Below are positions 1 to 7,948 of a DNA stretch of 64,000 bases, piece by piece. The stretch covers positions 682,001-746,000 of the forward strand of contig NZ_JALLGK010000001.1 of the NCBI RefSeq assembly GCF_023072595.1, given 5' to 3'. Position 1 is the stretch's first letter. Each line of letters begins with the position of its first letter. The position numbers and the translations under genes were made by a program. The notes beneath the pieces were generated by a model that was not told the DNA's origin, made no database searches, and saw only the letters and a list, made by a program, of their open reading frames with translations. This stretch comes from Streptomyces sp. XM4193. GTDB lineage: Bacteria; Actinomycetota; Actinomycetes; Streptomycetales; Streptomycetaceae.

Positions 1-2992
1 GCCGCTCGTCCACCACTCGGAAGGTGACGCGCAGATGGTCGGGGACCTTCTCCCAGTCGAAGTCCCCGGCGTCGAAGCGCACACCGGTCAGCCGCACCAA
101 CTCCCGGGACAGCACGGCCGTCAGCGGCTCGGCGGGAGCCGCAGCCGGATCCTGCCCGGCCTCGGCGAGCAGCTTCAGAAAGCGGCGGGCGAAGTCCGGG
201 GCGGGTACGAAGTTGCGGCGGATCGCCTTCGGCAGCGAGCGGATCAGCTCGGTGACGACCTGGGCGCGCAGCCCGGGAATCTGCCAGTCGAAGCCGTCCG
301 GCCGCACCTGGTTGAGGACCTGGAGCGGCACGTGCACGGTGACGCCGTCCGCGTCCGCACCCGGCTCGAACTGATAGGTCACCCGCAGCTTGAGCGCGCC
401 CTGCCGCCAGGAGTCCGGGTAGTCGGCCCGGCTGATGTCCCCGGCGCGCTCGTTGATGAGCATCGACTTCTCGAAGTTCAGCAGATCGGGTTCTTCCCGG
501 CGTTTGCTCTTCCACCAGGAGTCGAAGTGCGCGCCGGAGACGATCTGTTCGGGAATCCGCTGGTCGTAGAAGTCGTAGAGCGTCTCGTCGTCCACCATGA
601 TGTCGCGACGACGGGCGCGGTGCTCCAACTCCTCGACCTCGCCCAGGAGTTTGCGGTTGTCCTGGAAGAACTGGTGGTGGTTGCGCCAGTCGCCCTCCAC
701 CAGGGCGTTGCGGATGAACAGGTCGCGGCTGGTCTCCGGGTCGATGCGGCCGTAGTTGACCTTGCGCTGGGCGACGATCGGCACGCCGTAGAGCGTGACC
801 TTCTCGTACGCCATCACCGCGGCCTGCTTCTGCTCCCAGTGCGGTTCGCTGTGGGTGCGTTTGACCAGATGCCCGGCGATCGGCTCGATCCAGTCGGGGT
901 CGATCTTCGCGTTGACCCGGGCCCACAGCCGCGAGGTCTCCACCAGCTCGGCCGACATCAACCAGCGCGGCTGCTTCTTGAAGAGCGCGGAGCCCGGGAA
1001 GACCGCGAACCGGGCGCCGCGTGCGCCGCCGTACTCGTTCTTCTCCGGGTCCTTGAGGCCGATGTGCGACAGCATGCCGGCCAGCAGCGAGCGGTGGATC
1101 GCGTCGTCGGCCGCGTCCCCCTCGTTGAGCTCGACCTTCATGGTCCGCGCGGTCTGCCGCAGCTGGGCGTAGATGTCCTGCCACTCGCGTATCCGCAGGT
1201 AGTTCAGGTACTCGGCCCGGCACATCCGGCGGAAGGCGGAGCTGGACAGCTCGCGCTGCTGCTCCTTGAGGTACCGCCAGAGATTGAGAAAGGCGAGGAA
1301 GTCGCTGGTCTCGTCCTTGAACCGGGCGTGCTGCTGGTCGGCCTGCTGCTGCTTGTCGCTGGGACGTTCGCGCGGGTCCTGGAGCGAGAGCGCGGCGGCG
1401 ATCACCATCACCTCGCGCACACAGCCGTTGCGGTCGGCCTCCAGCACCATCCGGCCGAGCCTGGGGTCGACCGGCAGCTGGGCGAGCCGCCGACCGGTGT
1501 CGGTCAGCACCCGGCCCTTGCGTCCGCCCTGCTGCTTGACCGGCTTTCCCGCGCTGCCCGACTCCAACGCGCCCAGCTCCTCCAGGAGTTGGACGCCGGC
1601 CTTGATGCTGCGGTGGTCCGGCGGGTCGATGAAGGGGAACCGCTCGATCTCACCGAGCCCCGCCGCCGTCATCTGCAGGATGACCGAGGCGAGGTTGGTG
1701 CGCAGGATCTCCGCGTCCGTGAACTCCGGCCGCGCGAGGAAGTCGTCCTCGCTGTAGAGCCGGATGCAGATGCCGTCCGAGGTGCGACCGCAACGACCCT
1801 TGCGCTGGTTGGCGCTCGCCTGGGAGACGCGCTCGATCGGCAGCCGCTGGACCTTGGTGCGGTGGCTGTAGCGGGAGATGCGGGCGTTGCCCGGGTCGAT
1901 GACGTACTTGATGCCCGGCACGGTGAGCGAGGTCTCCGCGACGTTGGTGGCCAGTACGACCCGGCGGTTGCTGTGGCGCTGGAAGACCCGGTGCTGCTCG
2001 GCGTGGGAGAGCCGTGCGTACAGCGGCAGGATCTCGGTGTTCCGGAGCCGCCGTTTCTCCAGCGCGTCGGCGGTGTCCCGGATCTCCCGCTCGCCGGATA
2101 GGAAGACCAGCACATCGCCCGGGCCCTCCGCCTGCAGCTCGTCGACCGCCTCGCAGATGGCGGTGACCTGGTCGCGGTCCGGCTCCTCGGACCCCTCCTC
2201 CAGCAGCGGCCGGTAGCGCACCTCCACCGGGTACGTCCGCCCGCTCACCTCGATGATCGGGGCGTCGCCGAAATGCCGCGAGAAGCGTTCGGGATCGATG
2301 GTCGCCGACGTGATGACGACCTTCAGATCGGGGCGTCTGGGCAGGAGTTGGGCGAGGTAGCCGAGCAGGAAGTCGATGTTGAGGCTGCGTTCGTGCGCCT
2401 CGTCGATGATGATCGTGTCGTAGCGCAGCAGATCCCGGTCCGTCTGGATCTCGGCGAGCAGGATGCCGTCCGTCATCAGCTTGACCAGCGTGGTGTCCTT
2501 CACCTGGTCGGTGAAGCGGACCTTCCAGCCCACCGCCTCGCCCAGCGGGGTGCTCAGCTCCTCGGCCACCCGCTCGGCCACCGTCCGCGCCGCGATCCGG
2601 CGCGGCTGGGTGTGCCCGATCGTGCCCTTGATGCCGCGCCCGAGCTCCAGACAGATCTTGGGAATCTGGGTCGTCTTGCCCGAGCCCGTCTCGCCCGCGA
2701 CGATCACCACCTGGTGGTCGCGGATCGCGGCCAGGATGTCGTCCTTCTTCTGGCTGACCGGAAGCTGCTCGGGGTAGCTCACCTCCGGCAGCGCGGCACG
2801 CCGTGCGTCGAGCCGCTGCTCGGCCCGGTCGGCCTCGGCGGCGATCTCGGCCAGCACGGACTGCTGGGCCTGCGGTTTGCGGATGCGCCGCGCGCCCTCC
2901 AGACGGCGGCCGAGCCTGCGGGAGTCCCGCGGAGGCAGTTCGGAGAGCCGCGCGGCGAGGGCGGCATGGCTGAGGGCAGGTGCGCTGGACAT
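1..2992 (-). CDS. hrpA: ATP-dependent RNA helicase HrpA, partial (C-terminus off the left edge)
   Basis: DEAH-box RNA helicase of the HrpA type, which unwinds RNA using ATP in the cytoplasm. The reading frame runs from ATG at 2992 to the window edge without a stop, giving about 997 residues of a family usually near 1300. Visible motifs are Walker A GETGSGKTTQ (about residue 98), the DEAH box IIIDEAHERS, motif III SATIDPERFS, and the helicase C motif QRKGRCGRTSDG. The later HA2/OB-like and DUF3418-type regions follow (HRSLLAGMLSHIG, DFYDQRIPEQ). The start is the first ATG before the conserved N-terminus (MSSAPALSHAALAARL). The ABM-domain gene is divergent, 253 nt away. No defect is seen in the visible part. 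The family call is very secure. Confidence 0.96.
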   Translation of the reverse strand, partial: MSSAPALSHAALAARLSELPPRDSRRLGRRLEGARRIRKPQAQQSVLAEIAAEADRAEQRLDARRAALPEVSYPEQLPVSQKKDDILAAIRDHQVVIVAGETGSGKTTQIPKICLELGRGIKGTIGHTQPRRIAARTVAERVAEELSTPLGEAVGWKVRFTDQVKDTTLVKLMTDGILLAEIQTDRDLLRYDTIIIDEAHERSLNIDFLLGYLAQLLPRRPDLKVVITSATIDPERFSRHFGDAPIIEVSGRTYPVEVRYRPLLEEGSEEPDRDQVTAICEAVDELQAEGPGDVLVFLSGEREIRDTADALEKRRLRNTEILPLYARLSHAEQHRVFQRHSNRRVVLATNVAETSLTVPGIKYVIDPGNARISRYSHRTKVQRLPIERVSQASANQRKGRCGRTSDGICIRLYSEDDFLARPEFTDAEILRTNLASVILQMTAAGLGEIERFPFIDPPDHRSIKAGVQLLEELGALESGSAGKPVKQQGGRKGRVLTDTGRRLAQLPVDPRLGRMVLEADRNGCVREVMVIAAALSLQDPRERPSDKQQQADQQHARFKDETSDFLAFLNLWRYLKEQQRELSSSAFRRMCRAEYLNYLRIREWQDIYAQLRQTARTMKVELNEGDAADDAIHRSLLAGMLSHIGLKDPEKNEYGGARGARFAVFPGSALFKKQPRWLMSAELVETSRLWARVNAKIDPDWIEPIAGHLVKRTHSEPHWEQKQAAVMAYEKVTLYGVPIVAQRKVNYGRIDPETSRDLFIRNALVEGDWRNHHQFFQDNRKLLGEVEELEHRARRRDIMVDDETLYDFYDQRIPEQIVSGAHFDSWWKSKRREEPDLLNFEKSMLINERAGDISRADYPDSWRQGALKLRVTYQFEPGADADGVTVHVPLQVLNQVRPDGFDWQIPGLRAQVVTELIRSLPKAIRRNFVPAPDFARRFLKLLAEAGQDPAAAPAEPLTAVLSRELVRLTGVRFDAGDFDWEKVPDHLRVTFRVVDER

Positions 2993-3245
2993 ACGGGCCC
3001 CAGCATCCCATTCGGGCGGCCGGGACCGCGAGTGGATTTGCGGCGGCACCCGCCGGTGTGCCCGACCCCGGCGGGTGGGACCGTGCCGGGCGGCGTACGG
3101 GAGCGGACCGTACGGCGCGGCTGTGCGGGCGCTCGGGCGTGCGGGCGGGACGGAGGGTGTGCGGGCGCTGCTCGCCGATGAGTTCGGGGCGGCTGCGGCG
3201 TCGTACCCCTGTGACAGCAGCGAACCGAGCAGAGGGAGCAGCACC

Positions 3246-3533
3246 GTGGTGATCGTCGCAGGACATCTGGAGGTGGACCCGGCGCAGCGCGAGGCGTATC
3301 TCGCCGGCTGCGTCGCGGTGGTCGAACAGGCCAGGCGCACGGCCGGCTGCCTGGACTTCGCGATCACCGCGGACCCGGTGGACCCGGCGCGGGTGGTCGT
3401 CTTCGAGCGGTGGGACTCGGTCGAGGCGGTGGAGGCGTTCAGGGGCAGCGGTCCGGGCGAGGAGCAGACGGCGGAGATCCGGTCCGCCTCGGTGGCCGAG
3501 TACGACGTCGCCGACGTCCGCCCGCTGACCTGA
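3246..3533 (+). CDS. ABM-fold (antibiotic biosynthesis monooxygenase / quinol monooxygenase-like) protein
   Basis: A 95-residue protein matching the small dimeric alpha/beta-barrel ABM fold. It opens VVIVAGHLEV, then a helix with YLAGCVAVVEQARRTAGCLDF, then VVVFERWDSVEAVEAF, the usual order of strands and helices in this family. Members include quinol monooxygenases and heme-degrading enzymes, but most chromosomal copies have no assigned substrate and none can be assigned here. The GTG at 3246 was chosen because a purine-rich ribosome site (AGAGGGAG) lies about 8 nt upstream and the fold starts directly at it. It stands alone, divergent from hrpA. There is no sign of an operon. Confidence 0.8.
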   Translation: MVIVAGHLEVDPAQREAYLAGCVAVVEQARRTAGCLDFAITADPVDPARVVVFERWDSVEAVEAFRGSGPGEEQTAEIRSASVAEYDVADVRPLT

Positions 3534-3938
3534 GCGGCACCCGCCGGCCGCCCACCTCCCGGCCGCGGCTCCTCGGAGTTCCGGTGCTTTCGAGGTGGAT
3601 GAGAGACCACTTGGCCCCAGCGGTGGAGTGGTGAGCGGCCGGCGCGTTTCGTTCTGTTCGAACTCTCTTGCTGTGGCAGACGGAGCGCCTTGCTTTCCGC
3701 GTTCCGACTCCGGTCGATTCCCGTCAATCTCCGTGTCGACCCATTCGATCGAACGAGTGAGTTATCCGGCAGGGCGGAGAACTCTGCACAGAGGTGCAAC
3801 GCACTGTTCGAGGCGCGAACCTCGTCCGGGTGTCGGGGAGTTGCGCGAAAGCCACCACCGGTTTCGCCGTACTGGCGGCAGCCGGTGGTCGCCAACGCTT
3901 CATACTTCACTGAGTTCAACGACGAGCCGGAGCTCGCC
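3534..3938. other. Intergenic, no gene seen
   Basis: About 400 nt, less GC-rich than its surroundings and without codon bias in any frame. It separates the core hrpA/ABM genes from the accessory tRNA-linked region and may hold the left junction of that region. No repeat of the tRNA block and no clear promoter is visible. Confidence 0.5.
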
Positions 3939-4127
3939 ATGCCCACCGTGATCCGCCGTACACGCGAAGAGCTGCTCGCCCAGAGGCAGTCTCTGCTGGC
4001 TGAAGTGAACATGTCCTACTCGGAGTTGACGGAGAGGGCCGAGACCTACAGCCTGTCAATGGATGAGCTCGACGTTTGGCACACGGTCGAAGGGCTCGAC
4101 TACCTTCTCGCGGGTGACGACTGCTGA
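3939..4127 (+). CDS. Small uncharacterised protein (62 aa), first gene of an overlapping pair
   Basis: A 62-residue acidic, helical protein starting MPTVIRRTREELLAQRQ. Its body has regularly spaced leucines and glutamates and ends in VEGLDYLLAGDDC. ATG 3939 is the first in-frame start before the conserved-looking RRTREELL segment. The last 14 nt overlap the GTG start (4114) of the next frame, so the two are probably translationally coupled. A short helical protein ahead of a larger partner recalls antitoxin-toxin pairs, but no toxin fold is recognised, so that is only a suggestion. I do not recognise a named family. It lies in the accessory region left of the tRNA remnants. Confidence 0.6.
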   Translation: MPTVIRRTREELLAQRQSLLAEVNMSYSELTERAETYSLSMDELDVWHTVEGLDYLLAGDDC

Positions 4128-4853
4128 GGAATCCTCCCTCGACGTTCTGGCGAATGATTTCGCCAACAGGTTGACCGCTCTGACGCAAGGAGTTCTGGGC
4201 AAGGACTCGCCGCCCTTCCGTGCCGTCGAGTCCGGGCACAGAGTCCAGGTTGTTCCGATAGCGGCGGACGGGCGCACGCAGCGTATTCCCGTAAGGATCA
4301 ACGACGAGGCCGTACTGAGCCTCTATGTCTGCTACTGGTGCTGCTGGGACGGGACGAGCACCTTTCTCGCGACCGAGCAGGCGGACATCAAGATCTTCTA
4401 CCACCGGTCGTCCGACCCCTGCTGCGGTTCGAATACGTGCGCGGATGGAAGAACCCGCCAGGCGCACACATTCAGGTGCACGCGCATCGCGACGAGATGG
4501 CGTATCTGCTTTGCCTCGCCGAGCAGGGCAAGCCGAAGCAGAAGCTGCGGAGCCGTCGACTTCCCCGACTGTCCGAGATGCACCTGCCGGTCGGGGGCCA
4601 CCGGATGCGCCCGTCGCTGGAGGACGTGCTGCTGTTCCTGTATCGCGAGTTCCGCGTCAACGTCGAACCGAACTGGCGGGAAGTGGTCGACGGCCATCTG
4701 CGGGAGTACCGAAGGGTTCAGCTCAGGGCGGCCGTTCGGGATGCACCCGAGGAGGCCGCGGACGTACTGCGCGGGCTGGGGTACGAGGTCGCACTTCCCA
4801 GGCTGGTGGGTCCTCGATCCCCCGCGGAGGAGACGAAGCTCTACTGGCCCTGA
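4114..4853 (+). pseudogene. Frameshifted uncharacterised gene (about 246 aa if repaired)
   Basis: Two halves of one protein lie in different frames. The first half starts at GTG 4114 (VTTAEESSLDVLANDF) and reads through FLATEQADIKIFYHRSSDP. The second continues in the other frame as LLRFEYVRGWKNPPGAH and runs to AEETKLYWP at 4853. The frames join at a run of four C at 4416-4419. One added C would give Asp-Pro-Leu-Leu and a continuous 246-residue protein, so a single-base deletion is the simplest explanation. It may be a true mutation or a sequencing error in the homopolymer. The intact product would be cytoplasmic, with no membrane segments. No family was recognised. It is coupled to the 62-aa gene upstream. 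Confidence 0.65.
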
Positions 4854-4870
4854 CCCCGGCGCGGAGAGCC

Positions 4871-4990
4871 GGCCGGGGCTGGGATCGAGCCGGCGGCCTG
4901 TTGCTTTTCAGGCGATCGCTCGTACCAACTGAGCTGTTCGGCCGGGCAGTTGACCAGGGTGATCTGCAGCGGTTCTGGCGGGAGTGAACT
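4871..4990 (-). pseudogene. Decayed tRNA-Phe plus tRNA-Asp 3' fragment (tRNA block copy A)
   Basis: Reading the minus strand, 4943-4871 matches the tRNA-Phe of the intact operon (8457-8530) with roughly ten changes in 73 nt. The anticodon loop CTGAAAA survives. The acceptor stem (GGCCGAA against CCCGGCC) and anticodon stem no longer pair fully. To its right, 4945-4990 matches the Phe-Asp spacer and the 3' end of tRNA-Asp (gatctgcagcggt is identical), then similarity stops. There is no promoter and no Glu part. It is the oldest-looking of three copies. Confidence 0.8.
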
Positions 4991-5262
4991 TGAGATCGTT
5001 CTCCTTCCTGAGCTGTGGCGATGCGAGGAAGCCAGTTGCGAGGGGCCGTTTCGCTCCGCTCGGGCCGGGTGCGTCCCGCTCGATCCGGCATCGGTGCTGG
5101 CGTCTCAGGCCGGCTGGCCGCCGCTCATGCCGTTCCAGCTGCTCGGGAGAAGTGATCCGGGGCGCACGCGGCGTGCGGTTCGAGCTGCGCTGAGCAGGTA
5201 TTCGGGGCCGGCTCGGTCCGTTACGTTGGCTCCGGGCAGGTATTGCGAACCCTGGAGGCGGC

Positions 5263-5925
5263 ATGTCAGCGAGTGCGGTTGGGGAACCCGGTTCCCAGCT
5301 CCCCGAGACCATGAGCTGGGAGGAGCTCCAGCAGCTTCCGGACGACGTCGCCGAGGGCATCGAGCTGTGGCGCGGCAACGTCGTGTGGAACAGGCGCGGG
5401 CCACTGGAGCACCAGCGCTTCGCTGTGCGCATGCGCAACGCGCTCGAGGCCGCCGCCCGCCGGGCCATGAAGGAGGAGACCAACGGCAGGGAGCAGCGCT
5501 GCTGGCAGGTCGAGGTGGAAACCAACGTCTTCTTCACGCCGGAGAAGTCGAGCTTCCTCACGCCTGACTTCCTGGTCCGCCGCTGCCTGCCCCGTGGTGC
5601 CGACACTTTCGCCGCGGACACCGTTCTCGTGGGCGAGGTGCTCTCCGGATCGGACACTCCCAAGCGCAGGCAGTGGAAGATGGACCGGTACGCGGAGGCG
5701 GGCATCCCCTGGTACTGGGAGATCGAGCTCGACTCGGGCGGGACATGGGATGTCGCCGCCGTGCGGGCGTACGAGCTGTTCACCATCGACCGGTCCGTGC
5801 TCGCTGTGAAGCCGCTGCGGCCCTCGGCGTACGTGGCCGTCGGCGAGTGGGAGCCGAACGGCCTCAGTATCGAGTTCCCCGAGCCCTTCGCCCTGAGCGT
5901 GTCCTGGGACGACCTGGCGTTCTAG
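5263..5925 (+). CDS. Uma2-family (DUF820) putative PD-(D/E)XK endonuclease
   Basis: A 220-residue protein of the Uma2/DUF820 family, which has a restriction-endonuclease-like PD-(D/E)XK core. Visible hallmarks are MSWEELQQLPDD near the N-terminus, a QVEVETNVFF strand, FLTPDFLVRR (the acidic residue of the PD motif), and VLVGEVLSGSDTPKRRQWK, which carries the E and K positions. MDRYAEAGIPWYWEIE follows. Actinobacteria carry many copies and their role is unknown; some are linked with mobile DNA. ATG 5263 follows a good GGAGG ribosome site. The gene sits alone between tRNA block copies A and B, as cargo of that segment. No defect is visible. Confidence 0.85.
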   Translation: MSASAVGEPGSQLPETMSWEELQQLPDDVAEGIELWRGNVVWNRRGPLEHQRFAVRMRNALEAAARRAMKEETNGREQRCWQVEVETNVFFTPEKSSFLTPDFLVRRCLPRGADTFAADTVLVGEVLSGSDTPKRRQWKMDRYAEAGIPWYWEIELDSGGTWDVAAVRAYELFTIDRSVLAVKPLRPSAYVAVGEWEPNGLSIEFPEPFALSVSWDDLAF

Positions 5926-6032
5926 CCGTGCTCCCGGTGCGAGTACCGCAGGCTCCGGCACTCTGCCCGAACCGGCTCTCGTCCGATGCCGTGCTCTCGG
6001 AGGGGCGGACGACTTTGCCGGGGTGCACAACG

Positions 6033-6066
6033 AAAACGTCCCGGACGGCAGGCCGTCCGGGACGTT
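6033..6066 (-). terminator. Rho-independent terminator of tRNA block copy B
   Basis: A 15-bp perfect hairpin (6035-6049 pairs with 6052-6066, loop AG). On the minus strand it is followed by TTTT. It lies just past the 3' end of the copy-B tRNA-Phe and matches the terminator at 8414-8445. Confidence 0.85.
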
Positions 6067-6076
6067 CTTGTGATGG

Positions 6077-6150
6077 TGGCTGGGGCCGGGATCGAACCGG
6101 CGACCTATCGCTTTTCAGGCGGTCGCTCGTACCAACTGAGCTACCCAGCC
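6077..6150 (-). tRNA. tRNA-Phe (GAA), copy B, with an anticodon-stem mismatch
   Basis: A 74-nt cloverleaf with loop CTGAAAA (anticodon GAA) and a full 7-bp acceptor stem (GGCTGGG/CCCAGCC). It differs from the intact copy at 8457-8530 by one base: + strand position 6122 is G instead of A. This makes tRNA position 28 a C facing A42, a C-A mismatch in the anticodon stem. It has no promoter of its own, because the Glu gene and promoter that head the intact operon are missing here. Function is doubtful, but it would be called by tRNA finders. Confidence 0.85.
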
Positions 6151-6206
6151 TGGGGTATCCCCTGCTCGAAGAGCTTGGGGAGGCAGTTCACCGGGGTGAT
6201 CTGCAG

Positions 6207-6281
6207 CGGTCCTGACGGGATTTGAACCCGCGGCCTCCACCTTGACAGGGTGGCGAGCACTCCAAACTGCTCCACAGGACC
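6207..6281 (-). tRNA. tRNA-Asp (GTC), copy B
   Basis: A 75-nt tRNA identical to the copy at 8557-8631, with anticodon loop CTGTCAA (GTC), acceptor GGTCCTG/CAGGACC and discriminator G as expected for Asp. A spacer of 56 nt, about 30 nt longer than in the intact operon, separates it from tRNA-Phe copy B. It lacks the upstream Glu gene and promoter, so it may be silent. Confidence 0.9.
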
Positions 6282-6586
6282 AAGCTTGTGCGTCAACAGT
6301 CTCGCACAGGTGATGCGTGCCCCAACGGGATTCGAACCCCGACGCCGTTACTTTCCTGACCTGCGAAAACGCGTGGGGATCCGGACAAGGGCACCTGTTT
6401 GTTTCCGCCTGCGTCCTGCTCGATGCGCCTCGATCCGGGTGCCGTGCTGACGTGTCAGCATGGAGCGGCCGACCATCGCAGTCGTGAATCCAGGCTCGCG
6501 GGCGGAGAAGCCGCCTGCTTCCATGCGGCGGCTGGATTCCCGTTGATCCGCCTCTGGCCGGTCTGTGTCTGCGGGCGGGCCCGTCC
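6282..6586. other. Gap with tRNA-Glu scar and a palindrome shared by the segments
   Basis: Holds the tRNA-Glu fragment and, at about 6444-6461, the sequence GTGCTGACGTGTCAGCAT, whose arms TGCTGAC/GTCAGCA are complementary. The same motif in the opposite orientation (GTGCTGGCACGTCAGCAC) lies near 8361-8378, left of the intact tRNA operon, and a weaker version lies near 5094. The flank GCGTCCTGCTCGAT before it also resembles the flank of block copy A near 5072. No gene is seen. Confidence 0.5.
6318..6341 (-). pseudogene. tRNA-Glu 3' fragment (copy B breakpoint)
   Basis: Only the acceptor 3' strand and T-arm of tRNA-Glu remain. The segment gggattcgaaccc matches the intact gene at 8668-8740, with one C lost in the acceptor, and similarity ends abruptly inside the T-arm at about 6340. 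This marks the right boundary of the duplicated block and probably the recombination point. Confidence 0.8.
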
Positions 6587-6853
6587 TCATCGGCGTTCGT
6601 AGTGGAAGCGGCAGGCCACGACGTGGATGGTGTCGTCCTCGTCGATGCGGTACACCAGCCGGTGCTCGGAGTCGATGCGCCGTGACCAGTAGCCGGAGAG
6701 GTCGCTCCGCAGAGGTTCGGGCTTGCCGATTCCCTCGTGGGCGTTGCGGTCGATGTCGGCGATGAGCTGGTTGATCCGCTTCAGGAGCTTGCGATCGTTC
6801 GCCTGCCACCACAGATAGTCATTCCAGCCGTCGTCGAGGAAGAGGACCTTCAC
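6587..6853 (-). CDS. yoeB: YoeB/Txe-family mRNA interferase toxin
   Basis: An 88-residue RelE-superfamily toxin of the YoeB type, a ribosome-dependent mRNA endonuclease. The family signature is complete: DYLWWQANDRKLLKRIN, GIGKPEPLRSDLSGYWSRRI, EHRLVYRI and a terminal CRFHYERR. Residues corresponding to the E. coli YoeB active site are present: Glu46, Arg65, and His84-Tyr85 (shifted by one). The protein therefore looks functional. Its ATG overlaps the antitoxin stop by 4 nt, the normal antitoxin-first order. It sits in the segment between tRNA block copies B and C, where it may help keep the segment in the chromosome. Regulation is expected through the antitoxin on the upstream palindrome. 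Confidence 0.95.
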   Translation of the reverse strand: MKVLFLDDGWNDYLWWQANDRKLLKRINQLIADIDRNAHEGIGKPEPLRSDLSGYWSRRIDSEHRLVYRIDEDDTIHVVACRFHYERR

Positions 6854-7131
6854 GCGGCGCCCTGGCTGGCCTCGTCGCCGGGGTCAACCAACTCGTGGAC
6901 CGTGCCGTGGCCCGCGCGATCCTGCTCGATCGACCTGCGCAGACGCTCGGCCATCGCGGGGGACCGTAGCAGGTAGTCGGTCTCCTTCAGCGACTCGTAC
7001 TCGGCGAGTGAGACAACGACCATCGGCTCGTGGCCGGTCCGGGTGATGACCAGTTCCTCGGCGTCGTTCTCGACCGCATCGAGGGCGTCGGCGATGCCGG
7101 CGCGTAGTTCGGTAACGCTCATGGTCTTCAT
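6850..7131 (-). CDS. yefM: YefM/Phd-family antitoxin
   Basis: A 93-residue antitoxin paired with YoeB. The N-terminal DNA-binding Phd/YefM fold is clear (MKTMSVTELRAGIADALD, then ELVITRTGHEPMVVVSLAEYESLKET). The C-terminal half (RSPAMAERLRRSIEQDRAG) should wrap the toxin. The start at 7131 is preferred over an in-frame ATG at 7152, because that ATG lies inside an ATGTAC/GTACAT palindrome that looks like the operator and the family normally begins at MKTM or MSVTE. There is no good ribosome site, so the transcript may be leaderless. The last 4 nt overlap the toxin start. Confidence 0.92.
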   Translation of the reverse strand: MKTMSVTELRAGIADALDAVENDAEELVITRTGHEPMVVVSLAEYESLKETDYLLRSPAMAERLRRSIEQDRAGHGTVHELVDPGDEASQGAA

Positions 7132-7132
7132 G

Positions 7133-7152
7133 ATGTACACGATAACGTACAT
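7133..7152 (-). promoter_or_regulatory. Probable YefM-YoeB operator
   Basis: Inverted repeat ATGTAC - 8 nt - GTACAT immediately upstream of the antitoxin start. YefM-type repressors are known to bind palindromes with a TGTACA core; here both half-sites carry TGTAC/GTACA. Position and sequence fit autoregulation. Confidence 0.6.
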
Positions 7153-7354
7153 AGGTGGAAGGTGGGGGATCGGCTGAAGCAGCGGCGGGATCTCCGGCTA
7201 CGAGGATCTTCGACGTGTCCTTGCCGACCCGTCCCACGACGAACACCAGCACCTGCTCGGTTGGCTGGGACTGAGAGATGCCACTGATTTCGACCCGGCT
7301 GGATTCGATCTGTCCCAGGCCCGGTCCAGGCTGACGGCACTGGACTGACCTGGG

Positions 7355-7948
7355 TCAGACGGCGACGCGGAGGAACGCGGCCAGGGCCTGCTGAGAAGCG
7401 GAGAGAGGACCAGGGAGAGTGTCCGCACGGCCGGGACTGTCGCGCGGTTCCGGCCCTGCGGCGCCGTCGGTCAGACGTGCGATGGCGAGGGAGCGCAGGT
7501 CGCCGCGGCACAGTTCGTCCCGGATGCCGATCAGTTCGGCCAGAGCTCCTTCGTCCTCCTCGTCGTCCCATTCGGCTTCCTGCACCCACTGGTCCTCGTC
7601 GGCCCCGTCGTCCTCGCTGACCATGTCGATGACGGTGTACGCACCGTGGCGATGCGCCGCGAGGACATCCTGGCGGCAGTAGGGGAGGACCGTCTTCAGG
7701 GGGACTTGGGCGCTGGGGACCCGGAGCAGCAGCCGACGGCTGCCCCAGTTGGCGAAGTACAGGTGTGCGTCGAAGTACCGCTCGACCAGCGCGACCGGAT
7801 CGCCTTTGAAATCGCCCCACTCGTAGTGGTTGGTCATCCGGTTCGAGGTGATCTGCGCGCGTGTCGAGAGCTTCCGTAGCTCGCCCTGCTGACATTCGCT
7901 CAGCGGCCGCTCGACCGCGAGGAACTGGTAGTACTGGTACTCGCTCAC
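7355..7948 (-). CDS. Uncharacterised actinobacterial protein, possibly C-terminally shortened
   Basis: A 197-residue protein starting at GTG 7948 (VSEYQYYQFLAVERPLSE). It contains WGDFKGDPVALVERYFDAHLYFANWGSRRLLLRVP and a very acidic stretch (VSEDDGADEDQW, then WDDEEDEG). The N-terminal pattern is that of a family I recall as common in Streptomyces and without a known function. The C-terminus stops at FLRVAV soon after a helix that in longer relatives appears to continue, so truncation at the segment boundary is possible but not shown. No catalytic motif, signal peptide or membrane segment is seen. It lies upstream of, and on the same strand as, the YefM/YoeB pair, with a 223-nt gap. Confidence 0.7.
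   Translation of the reverse strand: MSEYQYYQFLAVERPLSECQQGELRKLSTRAQITSNRMTNHYEWGDFKGDPVALVERYFDAHLYFANWGSRRLLLRVPSAQVPLKTVLPYCRQDVLAAHRHGAYTVIDMVSEDDGADEDQWVQEAEWDDEEDEGALAELIGIRDELCRGDLRSLAIARLTDGAAGPEPRDSPGRADTLPGPLSASQQALAAFLRVAV

Noticed and set aside
35..2101. Long open frame on the + strand opposite hrpA
   Set aside because: It is the mirror of hrpA's third-position bias; the translation is repetitive Val/Leu/Arg/Gly without domains, while the minus strand reads a perfect helicase.
7131..7152. ATG at 7152 as the antitoxin start
   Set aside because: It lies in the probable operator and adds seven residues (MYVIVYI) not seen in the YefM/Phd family.
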